In this document: positions 16,366 through 25,601 of the stretch, piece after piece
How positions within the stretch are numbered: position 1 is the first letter of the stretch
How the letters are laid out: each line of letters begins with the position of its first letter
DNA from: Cellulomonas sp. Leaf395
Lineage (GTDB): Bacteria > Actinomycetota > Actinomycetes > Actinomycetales > Cellulomonadaceae
DNA: 64,000 bases
Direction: 5' to 3'
NCBI RefSeq assembly: GCF_001424125.1
Contig: NZ_LMQI01000001.1
Coordinates: forward strand, 350,378 to 414,377
Notes under the pieces: model-generated
Databases searched by the model: none
What the model saw: only the letters and a program-made list of their open reading frames with translations
What the model was told of the DNA's origin: nothing
Program-made: the position numbers and the translations under genes

Positions 16366-19077
16366 ATCGACAGTGACCCGCCGGCGCTCCTTGGACGTTC
16401 CAGCGAGCTCGAGCTCCTCAGCGTTCTGATCGGCTCCGCGCGCAACGGGCGCGCTGGCGCGCTGCTGGTCCGCGGCGAGGCAGGGATCGGGAAGACAGCC
16501 CTTCTGGGCGAAGCGGTGCAGCACGCCCAGCGGATGCGGATCGTGCGCGCGGATGGCTACGAGGCCGAGGACGCGATGCCGTATGCGGCCCTGCAGCGGA
16601 TCGGCACCTCGTTCCGGGACCACCTGCCCGAGATCCCGGACCGGCAGGTTGCCGCGCTGCGGATCGCGGCCGGCCTCGACAGCGGTCCGCCGCCCGACCG
16701 CTTCCTGGTCGGTCTAGGAATGCTGTCCCTGTTCGCGGCGGCCGGCGAGAGCGAGCCGATCGTGTGCGTGGTCGACGACGCGCACCTGCTCGACGCGGAG
16801 TCGCTCGAGGTCCTGGCGTTCGTGGCGCGCCGGCTGAAGGCCGAGTCTCTGGCGCTGATCCTGGCCACTCGACCGGACGAGCGCCTTGAGCGGGTCACCG
16901 CCGGCGTGGCGAGACTGGAGCTCAGCGGGCTGGACGCGCTGTCGGCGGTCCACCTGCTGAACCAGTTCGCAGCGGAACCGCTCGATCCGTACGTCGCCGC
17001 GCAGATCGCCCGGGAGTCCGTGGGCAACCCGTTGAGCCTGATCGACCTGGGCCGGGAGGTCAGCGCGAGGGAGCTCACCACCTCGACCCTGACGCCGGAC
17101 CCGGTGCCCGTCGGCACGCGGCTCGAGGCCCATTACCGGCGCGAGGTCGATGCCCTGCCCCGGTCCGCACGGCAGTGGCTGCGGGTTGCTGCCGTCGAGT
17201 CCAGTGGTGACGCGGTCCTGATCGGCGAGGCGGCCGAGCGGCTCGGCCTCGCGGTAGATGCGGCCGAGGGTGCTGAGCGTTTCGCCGCCGGCCGCGACAC
17301 GGTTCGGTTCCGCCATCCGCTGGTCCGGTCGGCCGTCTACAACGGGATGCCGTCGACGGAGCGCCGCCGGCTGCACGGGGTGCTTCGGGACGTCGCCGAC
17401 GAGAACGGCCACGCCGACGTCGCGGTGTGGCACGCGGCGGCCGCTGTCGTCGGAACCGACGAGTCCGTCGCCGCGCGGATGGTGCAGGCCGCGGACAAGA
17501 CCGGTGGGCGCGGTGGGACCGCGTCACGAGCCCGTCTGCTCGCCCGAGCTGCTGACCTGACGCCCGACGGACCCTCGCGGGACGGTCGGCTCATCGAGGC
17601 GGCGGAGGCGGCGGCCTCGGCGGGGGCCGCGCAGCTCGCGCTGGAGTTCCTCGACCGGGTCGACCCCACCCAGATCGACCCGGTCAGCCAGGGACGTGTG
17701 CTGTCCCTCCGGACCCTGCTTGCCCTGTTCGTCGGCGACCCAGACGGCGTCGCCGGTGCCACGGCAACCTTGCTGCAGGCCGCCGACTTGTTCCACGGGA
17801 TCGTTCCCGAGCTCGAGGAACACACGTTGCTCCGCGCGTTCGAGCTGGCCTTGACGGCCGAGTGGGCGATGACAGGGGCAACGCTGCCCGAGCTCGGGCA
17901 GCGACTTCAGGACGGGGCCGGCTCGGTCCTGCGGCGTGCGCTGGCCGCCCACATTCTCAGCCCGTACGCCGAGTCCGCTCCGCAGATCCGCGCGGCGTTG
18001 CAGGTGCTGCGCGACGCACCCGCCGACGAGCTGCTCGCCCACGTCTCGCTCGGCGTCTCCTTGAGCATTGCGCTGTGGGACGAGCGCGCGTGCATCGAGC
18101 TACTCGAGCGCATGGCCCGTGCAGCGCGTGAAGCCGGAGCCCTTCGAGCGCTCGACACGGCCCTCTGGGTGCTCAGCCTCGCCGAGCTGGTGCGGGGTGA
18201 CGCACTGGCGGCCGGTCGCTACGTCGAGCAGGTGCGCGACCTGCGCCAAGCGATCGGCTACGACGCCGAGCAGGTGGTCAATGCGTCCTACCTGGCGTGG
18301 TCCGGCGCTCCCAAGGCGCAGGTCGAGGCCATCGCCGAGGCAACCCGGACAAGCGGATTTGGCGGCGCCTGGACCATGGCGATGACCGGGCTCGGCATTC
18401 GCGAGATCGCCGAGGGGCACTACCGCGACGCCTTCGATCGTTTCCGCCCCATGGTCGAGCAACCCTTCCTCCAGGTGACGTACCAACAGCTGCCCGAGTA
18501 CATCGAGGCGGGCGTGCGCAGCGGTCATGTCGAGGCGGTCCAGGATTCGGCGGAACGACTCGCGATGATGGCTGCCGTCAGCGGCACCCCATGGGTGCGT
18601 GGCGTGTCCGACCGCTGCGCGGCTCTGCTGGCTCGCGACGACGCAGCAGAGGATCTCTACCGCAGCGCGATCAAGCACCTCCAGGAATCGACCGCGCTGG
18701 GTGACCACGGCAGAGCACATCTGCTCTACGGGGAGTGGCTGCGCCGTCAGCGACGACGGCGACAAGCGCGCGACGAGCTGCGCACCGCACTCGGGATCTT
18801 CGAGCGGGCGGGCGCGGCGGCGTTCGCGGACCGAGCACGCCGAGAGCTCGAGGCCACCGGCGAGCGCGTCTCGCACGAAGCACCGAGCAGCGGTGACGGG
18901 CTCACCCCGCAGGAGTCGGCGGTCGCACATCTCGCCGCCGAAGGACAGACGAACGCAGAGATCGCTGCGGCGCTGTTCATCAGCGCGCACACCGTCGACT
19001 ACCACCTCCGCAAGGTCTTCCGGAAGCTCGAGGTCACGTCTCGTCGGCAGCTCGGCGAGCGCTTCGTCACGCCGTAG
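16366..19077 (+). CDS. LuxR-family AAA-ATPase transcriptional regulator (LAL type), unusual start
   Basis: About 900 residues. It opens [16 protein letters not shown], then the P-loop [13 protein letters not shown] and Walker [14 protein letters not shown], a long alpha-helical (TPR-like) middle, and a C-terminal Lux[26 protein letters not shown] with [17 protein letters not shown] regulators are ATP-dependent activators that answer a small inducer. The frame has a TAA at 16354-16356 and no ATG, GTG or TTG before the P-loop; the first (GTG 16516) would delete it. In-frame ATC at 16366 lies 6 nt after TAATGT, the leaderless distance. Alternatives are a 1-nt indel after ATG 16356, or a start lost by mutation. 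It is divergent from three hydrolases, its probable targets. Confidence 0.85.
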   Translation: MDSDPPALLGRSSELELLSVLIGSARNGRAGALLVRGEAGIGKTALLGEAVQHAQRMRIVRADGYEAEDAMPYAALQRIGTSFRDHLPEIPDRQVAALRIAAGLDSGPPPDRFLVGLGMLSLFAAAGESEPIVCVVDDAHLLDAESLEVLAFVARRLKAESLALILATRPDERLERVTAGVARLELSGLDALSAVHLLNQFAAEPLDPYVAAQIARESVGNPLSLIDLGREVSARELTTSTLTPDPVPVGTRLEAHYRREVDALPRSARQWLRVAAVESSGDAVLIGEAAERLGLAVDAAEGAERFAAGRDTVRFRHPLVRSAVYNGMPSTERRRLHGVLRDVADENGHADVAVWHAAAAVVGTDESVAARMVQAADKTGGRGGTASRARLLARAADLTPDGPSRDGRLIEAAEAAASAGAAQLALEFLDRVDPTQIDPVSQGRVLSLRTLLALFVGDPDGVAGATATLLQAADLFHGIVPELEEHTLLRAFELALTAEWAMTGATLPELGQRLQDGAGSVLRRALAAHILSPYAESAPQIRAALQVLRDAPADELLAHVSLGVSLSIALWDERACIELLERMARAAREAGALRALDTALWVLSLAELVRGDALAAGRYVEQVRDLRQAIGYDAEQVVNASYLAWSGAPKAQVEAIAEATRTSGFGGAWTMAMTGLGIREIAEGHYRDAFDRFRPMVEQPFLQVTYQQLPEYIEAGVRSGHVEAVQDSAERLAMMAAVSGTPWVRGVSDRCAALLARDDAAEDLYRSAIKHLQESTALGDHGRAHLLYGEWLRRQRRRRQARDELRTALGIFERAGAAAFADRARRELEATGERVSHEAPSSGDGLTPQESAVAHLAAEGQTNAEIAAALFISAHTVDYHLRKVFRKLEVTSRRQLGERFVTP

Positions 19078-19433
19078 CGGCGGTCGCGGCGGGCGGGTGC
19101 CACCTGGGGTACCACGTCGTGTGACGCCGAGGTGAGAAGGCCACCGAGACCCACCCTCGGCCGCGCTTCAATGCTGATCCTCGACTGGACGCGGACGGCC
19201 TGCGCTACGGCTCATCGCGCACGGAGTCGAGCGCGCGGGCCTCCTCGCCGCTTCTGCAATCCACTGAGCACGCGAAGTGAAGTTGCAAGGTGGTGTCACA
19301 GCAGGTCAGCGCGCACAACGTGGCGTATTCGTGACGCACCCTTGACGGATTGCCGCAAGCCTTTGCATACTACGCAGAGTCGCATCACGAGCCACGACGC
19401 TGTGGCCGCTCGACACCAATGGAGGTGGAGAAC
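19078..19433 (+). promoter_or_regulatory. Intergenic region with sigma-70-type promoter for LacI gene
   Basis: Of this 356-bp gap the informative part is TTGACG (19342-19347), an 18-nt spacer and CATACT (19366-19371), a good housekeeping promoter about 60 bp before the LacI start. The spacer contains TTGCCGCAA (19350-19358), an odd palindrome that could be an operator half. Near the left end, GAGGTGAGAAGGCCA (19129-19143) resembles the att-like TGAGAAGGTCA sites at 10909 and 12014. I see no coding region. Confidence 0.6.
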
Positions 19434-20447
19434 GTGGCAGTGACAGCGAGAGACGTCGCCCGGGTGGCCGGAGTCTCGGTCTCCACCGTGTCCCGCGCCC
19501 TGGCCAAGCCGGACGAGGTCGCCCCGGAGACTCGGGCCAAGGTCCTGGCGACGGCACAGGGGATGGGCTACCGCCCCAACCAGGCCGCGCGCGGTCTGGT
19601 GACGGGCCGCACCGGCATCATCGGGCTGATCGTCCCCGACCTGGAGAACCCGTTCTTCGCCTCGGTGACCAAGGGCGTCCAGAGCCGGGCACGCGCCGCA
19701 GGCTTTGCCGTGATCGTCGCCGACTCCGACGAGGACCCGAGCCAGGAGGCCGAGCTCGCCCGCGACATGTCCAAGCAGGTGGACGGACTCGTGCTGTGCG
19801 CACCCCGTGGCCCCGAGGGCGTGATCGTCGAGGTCGCGCTCGACATCCCGATGGTCCTCATCAACCGCCGGTGCGGCGACCTGCCCACCGTGGCCATCGA
19901 CAACGTCGAGGGCATCCGGCTTGCGATGGTGCACCTGCGCGCCCTCGGTCACCGGCGGATCGCCTGGGTCGGTGGGCCGGTGACGTCGTGGTCCAACACC
20001 GAGCGGTTGTCGGCCCTCGAGTCCGTCGCGGCCGAGCACCCCGACATCGAGCTGGTCAACCTCGGTTCCTTCCCGCCGTACGTCTCCGGGGGGATAGCCG
20101 CCGCCGACCTCGTCATCGCGAGCGGCGCCACGGCAGTGCTGGCCTACAACGACCTTCTCGCGTTCGGCCTGCTCGACCTCCTGCGCCAGCGCGGCGTCGC
20201 GGTCCCGGGCGACATCAGCGTCGTCGGGGTGGACAACATCCCGATGTCCTCCCTCACCTCCCCGTCGCTGACCAGCGTCGGCATCCCGCTCGTGACGTGC
20301 GGGCGGGCCAGCGTCGACATGCTGGTTCAGCTCGTGCGGGATCCGTCAGCCGTCCCGGCGCACCATCACGACCTGTCGTTCCGGCTCGTCGTGCGGGACT
20401 CCAGCGGTCCGGTCCGGCGAGTTCTCGCCGACCTGGCGACCGCCTAG
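19434..20447 (+). CDS. LacI family transcriptional regulator
   Basis: A 337-residue repressor. The N-terminal HTH is VTARDVARVAGVSVSTVSRALAKPDEVAPETR, with the hinge YRPNQAARGL. The periplasmic-binding-like ligand domain starts GIIGLIVPDLENPFFASVTKG. I start at GTG 19434 because GGAGGTGGAG lies five nt upstream; an in-frame ATG at 19419 overlaps that ribosome site. It lies 68 bp upstream of the binding-protein gene on the same strand and very probably controls the ABC importer. The ligand is unknown. Confidence 0.93.
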   Translation: MAVTARDVARVAGVSVSTVSRALAKPDEVAPETRAKVLATAQGMGYRPNQAARGLVTGRTGIIGLIVPDLENPFFASVTKGVQSRARAAGFAVIVADSDEDPSQEAELARDMSKQVDGLVLCAPRGPEGVIVEVALDIPMVLINRRCGDLPTVAIDNVEGIRLAMVHLRALGHRRIAWVGGPVTSWSNTERLSALESVAAEHPDIELVNLGSFPPYVSGGIAAADLVIASGATAVLAYNDLLAFGLLDLLRQRGVAVPGDISVVGVDNIPMSSLTSPSLTSVGIPLVTCGRASVDMLVQLVRDPSAVPAHHHDLSFRLVVRDSSGPVRRVLADLATA

Positions 20448-20515
20448 CTACCGATCAGATCTGCGACCCCGGTCCGAGCGATGGCGCTCGGACATCACAG
20501 AGAGAAGAAGGCCCC

Positions 20516-21757
20516 ATGCGCACAGCGAAACCTCTGGCCGTCGTTGCCGGACTTGCGAGTCTCGCCCTCATGCTCGGCGCGTGCAGCGCTCCGAACGCCG
20601 ACACCCCGGCCGCCCCGGCCCCCGCCGCCAGCGAGTCCGGCGACACCAGTGGCGTCCCCGACAAGCCGTCGGCACCTGTGACGCTGAACATCATGGACGT
20701 CGCCGGCAACGTCAAGCTGACCGGCCCGATGGTCGACGCGTTCATCGCCGAGAACCCTGACATCATCTCGGCGGTCACCTGGGAGAGTGCGGGCGCACCC
20801 GACCTCGTCGGCACCATCAAGCCGCAGGTCGACTCGGGCAGCCTGTCCATCGACCTCGTCATGTCGGGTACCGACGGACTGTCGGCCGGGATCGAGCAGA
20901 ACCTCTGGATCCCCATCGTCGACGACTTCGGCGACCGCATCACCAACATGGACAACTACATCGAGCCCGCCGCGAACATGCAGGAGCTCGCCGAGGGCTT
21001 CGGCGTCGTCACGACGTACTACCCGTCGGGACCGCTGCTGCAGTACAACCCCGACGTCGTCAAGGATGTGCCGACCGACCCCCAGGAACTCCTCGACTGG
21101 GCCAAGGCGAACCCCGGCAAGTTCGGCTACGCCCGGCCCGCCAACTCCGGCCCGGGTCGCACCTTCCTGCAGGGCCTGCCGTACATGCTCGGCGACACGG
21201 ACCCGTCCGACCCGGTTGACGGCTGGGACAAGACGTGGGCCTACCTCAAGGAGCTGGGCACCACGATCGACAGCTACCCGACCGGCACCGGTCAGGTCGT
21301 CACCAACATGGCTGACGGCACGTGGGCCTTGATCCCGACGACGACCGGCTGGGACATCAACCCCCGCGCCCTCGCGACGGAGCCCGCCACCATCGAGGCC
21401 GCGCCGTTCGACGACTTCACCTGGGTCACGGACGCCCACTACGCCGCGATCCCGGTCGGGCAGACCCCCGACAAGGTGTCGGCCATCCTCAACCTCCTGC
21501 AGTACATGCTCGAGCCGGAGACGAACGCCATGGCCTACGACGCCGGCTATTTCTACCCCGGACCGTCGATCGAGGGCGCGACGCTCGACCTGGCGCCGCA
21601 GGAAAGCCAGGACATCATCGCGGAGTTCGGCCGCGACTGGTACGACGACCTGATCGAGGAGAAGCCGAAGGCCACCCCGTTGCCTCCGGCCGAGCTGGTC
21701 AAGGCCTTCGACATCTGGGACCGCGAGGTCGGCTCCGGCAAGTTCGAGGTGAAGTAG
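20516..21757 (+). CDS. ABC transporter substrate-binding lipoprotein
   Basis: A 413-residue extracellular solute-binding protein. The signal peptide MRTAKPLAVVAGLASLALML ends in the lipobox LGAC, followed by a Pro/Ala/Ser linker. The mature part has two lobes, with LNIMDVAGNVKLTGPMVDAF at the start and a C-terminal PLPPAELVKAFDIWDREVG. It resembles the spermidine/putrescine/iron (PotD/AfuA) class more than sugar binders. The start ATG 20516 follows AGAGAAGAAGG. It is the first structural gene of the operon; its stop is 3 nt before the ATPase start. The substrate is unknown; the LacI regulator hints at a carbohydrate or phosphorylated organic compound. Confidence 0.92.
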   Translation: MRTAKPLAVVAGLASLALMLGACSAPNADTPAAPAPAASESGDTSGVPDKPSAPVTLNIMDVAGNVKLTGPMVDAFIAENPDIISAVTWESAGAPDLVGTIKPQVDSGSLSIDLVMSGTDGLSAGIEQNLWIPIVDDFGDRITNMDNYIEPAANMQELAEGFGVVTTYYPSGPLLQYNPDVVKDVPTDPQELLDWAKANPGKFGYARPANSGPGRTFLQGLPYMLGDTDPSDPVDGWDKTWAYLKELGTTIDSYPTGTGQVVTNMADGTWALIPTTTGWDINPRALATEPATIEAAPFDDFTWVTDAHYAAIPVGQTPDKVSAILNLLQYMLEPETNAMAYDAGYFYPGPSIEGATLDLAPQESQDIIAEFGRDWYDDLIEEKPKATPLPPAELVKAFDIWDREVGSGKFEVK

Positions 21758-21760
21758 CCC

Positions 21761-22903
21761 ATGTCCCACTCGACCAGCACGTTCGACTCTCTTCAGCTGA
21801 AGAACGTCGGTCGCAGCTTCGGTGGTCAGGATGCGCTGGTCGGCCTCAACCTGACGATCCGGCAGGGCGAGTTCATCGCCCTGCTCGGGCCGTCGGGTTG
21901 CGGGAAGTCCACGGCGCTCAACTGCATCGCCGGACTGCTTCCCCTGACGCACGGAGAGATCCTCATCGACGCCGAGCGCGTCGACCTGCTCCCCGCCGAG
22001 AGGCGCGACTTCGGCATGGTGTTCCAGAACTACGCGCTGTTCCCCCACCTCACGGTGGAGAAGAACATCGCCTTCGGGCTCCAGATGCGCAAGGTGCCCA
22101 AGCCCGAGATCAAGCGACGCGTCGCCGAGGCGATCGCGCTGGTGAAGCTCGAGCAGCACGCGACCAAGCTGCCCGGCCAGCTCTCCGGGGGCCAGCAGCA
22201 GCGGGTGGCCATCGCGCGTGCCGTCGTCGTCGAACCGCGACTCGTGCTGATGGACGAGCCGCTGTCCAACCTCGACGCGAAGCTCAGGCTCGAGATGCGC
22301 ACCGAGATCCGGCGCCTGCACCTCGCGCTCGGCCTGACGACGCTCTATGTGACGCACGACCAGGAAGAGGCACTCTCGATGGCCGACCGCCTCGTGGTGC
22401 TGCGCGAGGGCCGGGTCCAGCAGATCGGCACGCCGGAGGAGCTGCACAACAGCCCGGCCAACGCCCACGTGGCCGACTTCATGGGCTACCGCAACCTGAT
22501 CGACCTCACCGTCACCGCGGTCGACGGCTCCGCCGTCACCATCGGCGACCACGCACTCTCCCTGCGCGGGACGGCCTGCGAGCCGGTGGCGGTCGGCGCA
22601 CGGGTCCGCGCGGCGATCCGGCCCGAGGACCTCCTCGTCGTCCCGCCCACGGCGTCGGCTCGCGGTGACAACACCGTCAGCGCGACGGTCACGGTCGTGG
22701 AGTACCACGGCCGGGAGTTCGCGGTCGGTGTCACGACCGCCACCGGCCGCAGCCTGCACGTGCGCTCCGACCACCCGCCGGTCGTCGGCAGCACCGTCGA
22801 GCTGACGGCGGACCCGGCACGCGTGCTCGTCTTCCCGAGCGAGGCCATCGACCTGGACTCCCTGTCGGTCGACGAGCGGGAGCTGGCGGAGGTCCGGCAG
22901 TGA
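21761..22903 (+). CDS. ABC transporter ATP-binding protein (PotA/UgpC-like)
   Basis: A 380-residue ATPase. Walker A is GPSGCGKST, the Q-loop VFQNYALFPHLTV, the signature LSGGQQQRVAIARA, Walker B LVLMDEPLSNLD and the switch His YVTHDQEEA. After about residue 240 comes a TOBE-type regulatory domain (FMGYRNLIDLTVTAV and VRAAIRPEDLLVV), which places it in the CUT1/MOI group of importers. The start ATG 21761 has GAGGTGAAG upstream. It overlaps the first permease by 4 bp (GTGA), so the importer genes are translationally coupled. Confidence 0.96.
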   Translation: MSHSTSTFDSLQLKNVGRSFGGQDALVGLNLTIRQGEFIALLGPSGCGKSTALNCIAGLLPLTHGEILIDAERVDLLPAERRDFGMVFQNYALFPHLTVEKNIAFGLQMRKVPKPEIKRRVAEAIALVKLEQHATKLPGQLSGGQQQRVAIARAVVVEPRLVLMDEPLSNLDAKLRLEMRTEIRRLHLALGLTTLYVTHDQEEALSMADRLVVLREGRVQQIGTPEELHNSPANAHVADFMGYRNLIDLTVTAVDGSAVTIGDHALSLRGTACEPVAVGARVRAAIRPEDLLVVPPTASARGDNTVSATVTVVEYHGREFAVGVTTATGRSLHVRSDHPPVVGSTVELTADPARVLVFPSEAIDLDSLSVDERELAEVRQ

Positions 22904-23820
22904 GCCGCGGCCAGACGACCAAGTCGACGGCCAGCCTGCGGCACCGGTTGGCCGAGCGGGGGATCGACTCGTCGCTCCTGATGCTGGTGCCGGCGCTGAT
23001 CTTCGCGGTGGCCCTGTTCATCTACCCGTTCTCCTACGGGATCGGCCTGACGTTCCAACCCTCGGCGGCCACGCAGGCGCAGTGGGGGACGAGCATCTTC
23101 GCCAACTACATCGCGTTCTTCAACGACCCGTTCATCTTCGACTCCATCTGGCTGACGATGCGCCTCGCGCTGCCGGTCGCGCTGTTCAACGTCGTCGTCG
23201 CGGTGCCGGTCGCGTTCAAGCTCCGGCACAAGTTCGTCGGGAAGAAGTTCCTGACCATCCTGCTGGTTCTGCCGATCACCCTCGGCACGGTGCTGACCGC
23301 TCAAGGGCTACTGATCTTCGCCGGCCGACAGGGCTGGTTGAACCGGTTCCTGCTGGACATCGGCCTGATCGACGCTCCGCTGGCCCTGGTGAACAACTAT
23401 CTCGGCGTGGTCTTCTCGCTGATCATCTCGGGATTCCCGTTCGCGTTCCTGCTCATCTCGTCGTACCTGTCAGGGATCGACCCGTCGATCGAGGCCGCGG
23501 CCAAGACGATGGGGGCGGACTGGCTGCAGCGGTTCCGGCGCGTGATCCTGCCGCTGCTGGCTCCCGGGCTGGCGACGACCTTCATCCTCACCTTCGTCCT
23601 GGCGTTCAGCGTGTTCCCGTCCGCCCGGCTGGTCGGTGACGCGATGGGCTCCACCCGCGTGATGGCACTGATGGCGTTCCGAGCGTTCGGCGAGCAGAAC
23701 GACTACCCGATGGCCTCGACGATCGCCATCATGATGGGCCTCGTCGAGCTGGTCGTCATCGCCGTCGTGCTGGTCTGGCGCTCGTTCATGTACAAGGGTT
23801 CGACAGGAGGCAAGGGCTGA
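22900..23820 (+). CDS. ABC transporter permease (PotB-like)
   Basis: A 306-residue inner-membrane permease with six predicted helices; the first is SSLLMLVPALIFAVALFIYPF. The cytoplasmic EAA loop, contacting the ATPase, is EAAAKTMGADWLQRFRRVILP. It couples by a 4-bp overlap to the ATPase upstream and by 1 nt (TGATG) to the second permease. Together with genes 20516-24746 it makes a complete PotABCD-style importer. Confidence 0.95.
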   Translation: MSRGQTTKSTASLRHRLAERGIDSSLLMLVPALIFAVALFIYPFSYGIGLTFQPSAATQAQWGTSIFANYIAFFNDPFIFDSIWLTMRLALPVALFNVVVAVPVAFKLRHKFVGKKFLTILLVLPITLGTVLTAQGLLIFAGRQGWLNRFLLDIGLIDAPLALVNNYLGVVFSLIISGFPFAFLLISSYLSGIDPSIEAAAKTMGADWLQRFRRVILPLLAPGLATTFILTFVLAFSVFPSARLVGDAMGSTRVMALMAFRAFGEQNDYPMASTIAIMMGLVELVVIAVVLVWRSFMYKGSTGGKG

Positions 23821-24746
23821 TGGCCACGCAGACGGTGCCCTCCCCGCCGGCGGAGTCTCCCGACGCACCTCCAGACCCCCGGCGGCGGTCCGGCGCCCGC
23901 GCGCCCGGCGAGAAGTCGCTCGTCGCGGCACCCTCGACCTGGATCGTCTGGGCCGGCACCGCGGCGTTCTTCATCTTCCTCGTCGGCATCCTCACCAGCG
24001 TCGTCGTCGACTCGTTCGGCAGGCCGTGGTTCGACAGCTGGCTCCCCGAGAACTTCGTGACCAGCTGGTACACCGACGCCTGGCAGCGCTTCGGGATGGC
24101 GCACATCATGGGCGTCACCCTGACGGTGGCACTCACCGTCATCGTGATCTCGACGCTCGTCGGCGTCCCGGCGGCCTACCAGCTGGCGCGGCGCACCTTC
24201 CCGTTCAAGCGGACGATCACCCTGCTGTTCCTGCTGCCCGTGCTGATGCCGCCGATCACCTACGGCATCCCCCTGGCGACCGTGATGTACAACCTGGGAA
24301 TCGGTCGGACGCTCACCGCGGTGATCCTGGTCAACCTGGTGCCGTCCATCCCGTTCGTGATCATCACGATGACGCCGTTCATCGAGCAGATCAACCCGAC
24401 CATCGAGAACGCCGCCCGGATGTCCGGGGCGAACATGCGGCAGATCCTGACCAAGATCCTCCTGCCCCTGCTCATCCCTGGCGTGCTGGCCGCGTCGATC
24501 CTGGTCCTGGTCCGCACGGTCGGGATGTTCGAGCTCACGTTCCTGGTGTCCGGACCGCAGTCCGACACGCTCGTGGTCGCCATCTACCGGGCCATGACCG
24601 CCGCGGGAGGCGGTGAGGCACGTCAGCTCATCTCGTCCATGGCGGTCGTGTACACGGCGACGATGATGGTGATCCTGATCGTGGCCCTGCGCTACATCAG
24701 CCCCACGCAGCTCGTCGCCCGGGTCAAGGAGTCCCGCGAGGACTGA
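23820..24746 (+). CDS. ABC transporter permease (PotC-like)
   Basis: A 308-residue permease. About 35 cytoplasmic, Pro/Arg-rich residues precede the first helix WIVWAGTAAFFIFLVGIL. The EAA loop is ENAARMSGANMRQILTKILLP, where the usual EAA reads ENAA. It is the last gene of the importer; a short GC hairpin CCGGTCG/CGACCGG (24759-24782) follows and may act as a weak terminator before the dehydrogenase. Confidence 0.95.
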   Translation: MATQTVPSPPAESPDAPPDPRRRSGARAPGEKSLVAAPSTWIVWAGTAAFFIFLVGILTSVVVDSFGRPWFDSWLPENFVTSWYTDAWQRFGMAHIMGVTLTVALTVIVISTLVGVPAAYQLARRTFPFKRTITLLFLLPVLMPPITYGIPLATVMYNLGIGRTLTAVILVNLVPSIPFVIITMTPFIEQINPTIENAARMSGANMRQILTKILLPLLIPGVLAASILVLVRTVGMFELTFLVSGPQSDTLVVAIYRAMTAAGGGEARQLISSMAVVYTATMMVILIVALRYISPTQLVARVKESRED

Positions 24747-24835
24747 TGATCGTCGTGCCCGGTCGGCTTCGCGGTCGACCGGACATGCGTTGCTGACAGG
24801 GGACCTTCGACCCTGGACGGCGGGGCGGCCAGGCG

Positions 24836-24849
24836 TACGTTCGAACGTA
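24836..24849. promoter_or_regulatory. Perfect 14-bp palindrome over -10 box of SDR gene
   Basis: TACGTTCGAACGTA is a perfect dyad that contains the -10 hexamer TACGTT (24836-24841) and ends on the A of the ATG start. A protein bound here would block both polymerase and, on a leaderless message, the first codon. The binding factor is unknown. Confidence 0.65.
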
Positions 24850-25601
24850 TGGCTACCTACGACGTGTTCGAGAGAGCCGCGATCGTCACCGGCGGCGGAT
24901 CAGGTATCGGGAAGGCGACGGCTGAGCTCTTGGCAGCCAACGGGGCGCGGGTGCTCGTCGCCGACATGTCCGACAGCGCAGCGGTTGTCGCGGAAGCGAT
25001 CACCGCAGCGGGCGGTGTGGCATCGGCGTTCATCGGGGATGTCACCGATCCGGAGGGATGCCGGGCGATGGTCGCAGCGGCCGGCGAGCTCGGCCCGGTT
25101 CGTATCGCTGTGAACAACGCGGGGATCGGCGGCGAGATCGCACTGACCGCCGACTACAGCGTGGAGGGCTGGCGCCGGGTCATCGACGTCAACCTCAACA
25201 GCGTCTTCTACTGCATGCAGGCTGAGCTGCCTGCCATCGTGGCGGCCGGCGGCGGGTCGATCGTGAACATGGCCTCGATCCTCGGGATGGTCGGGTTCGG
25301 CATGTCCTCGGCCTACGTCACGGCCAAGCACGGCCTGCTCGGGCTGACCAAGAACGGCGCGCTCGAGTATGCGGCGCACGGTGTGAGGGTGAACGCCGTC
25401 GGCCCCGGATTCATCGCGACGCCGATGGTGGAGACAAGCCTCGACCTGCCGACCAGGGAGTTCCTCGCAGGCAAGCACGCGCTCGGGCGGTTGGGGCGGC
25501 CGGACGAGGTCGCCGCACTGGTGGCCTTCCTCGCCAGCGATGCGGCGTCGTTCATCACCGGGAGCTACCACCTGGTGGACGGCGGCTACACCGCGTCGTA
25601 G
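24849..25601 (+). CDS. Short-chain dehydrogenase/reductase (SDR), 3-oxoacyl-ACP-reductase-like
   Basis: A 250-residue classical SDR. The cofactor loop TGGGSGIGKATAEL (TGxxxGxG) is followed by VADMSDSAAVV, whose acidic residue after the second strand suggests NAD(H). NNAGIGGE is the N-N-A-G motif, with the catalytic Ser in GGSIVNMASI and Y-V-T-A-K as the Tyr/Lys pair. The end GSYHLVDGGYTAS is typical. The start ATG follows TACGTT by 7 nt, a leaderless promoter inside a perfect palindrome. It overlaps the convergent glycosyltransferase by 16 bp at the 3' ends. Whether it serves the upstream importer's substrate is unknown. Confidence 0.93.
   Translation: MATYDVFERAAIVTGGGSGIGKATAELLAANGARVLVADMSDSAAVVAEAITAAGGVASAFIGDVTDPEGCRAMVAAAGELGPVRIAVNNAGIGGEIALTADYSVEGWRRVIDVNLNSVFYCMQAELPAIVAAGGGSIVNMASILGMVGFGMSSAYVTAKHGLLGLTKNGALEYAAHGVRVNAVGPGFIATPMVETSLDLPTREFLAGKHALGRLGRPDEVAALVAFLASDAASFITGSYHLVDGGYTAS

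Noticed and set aside
16516..19077. Taking GTG 16516 as the start of the LAL regulator
   Set aside because: This would remove the P-loop RGEAGIGKT encoded just upstream in the same frame.
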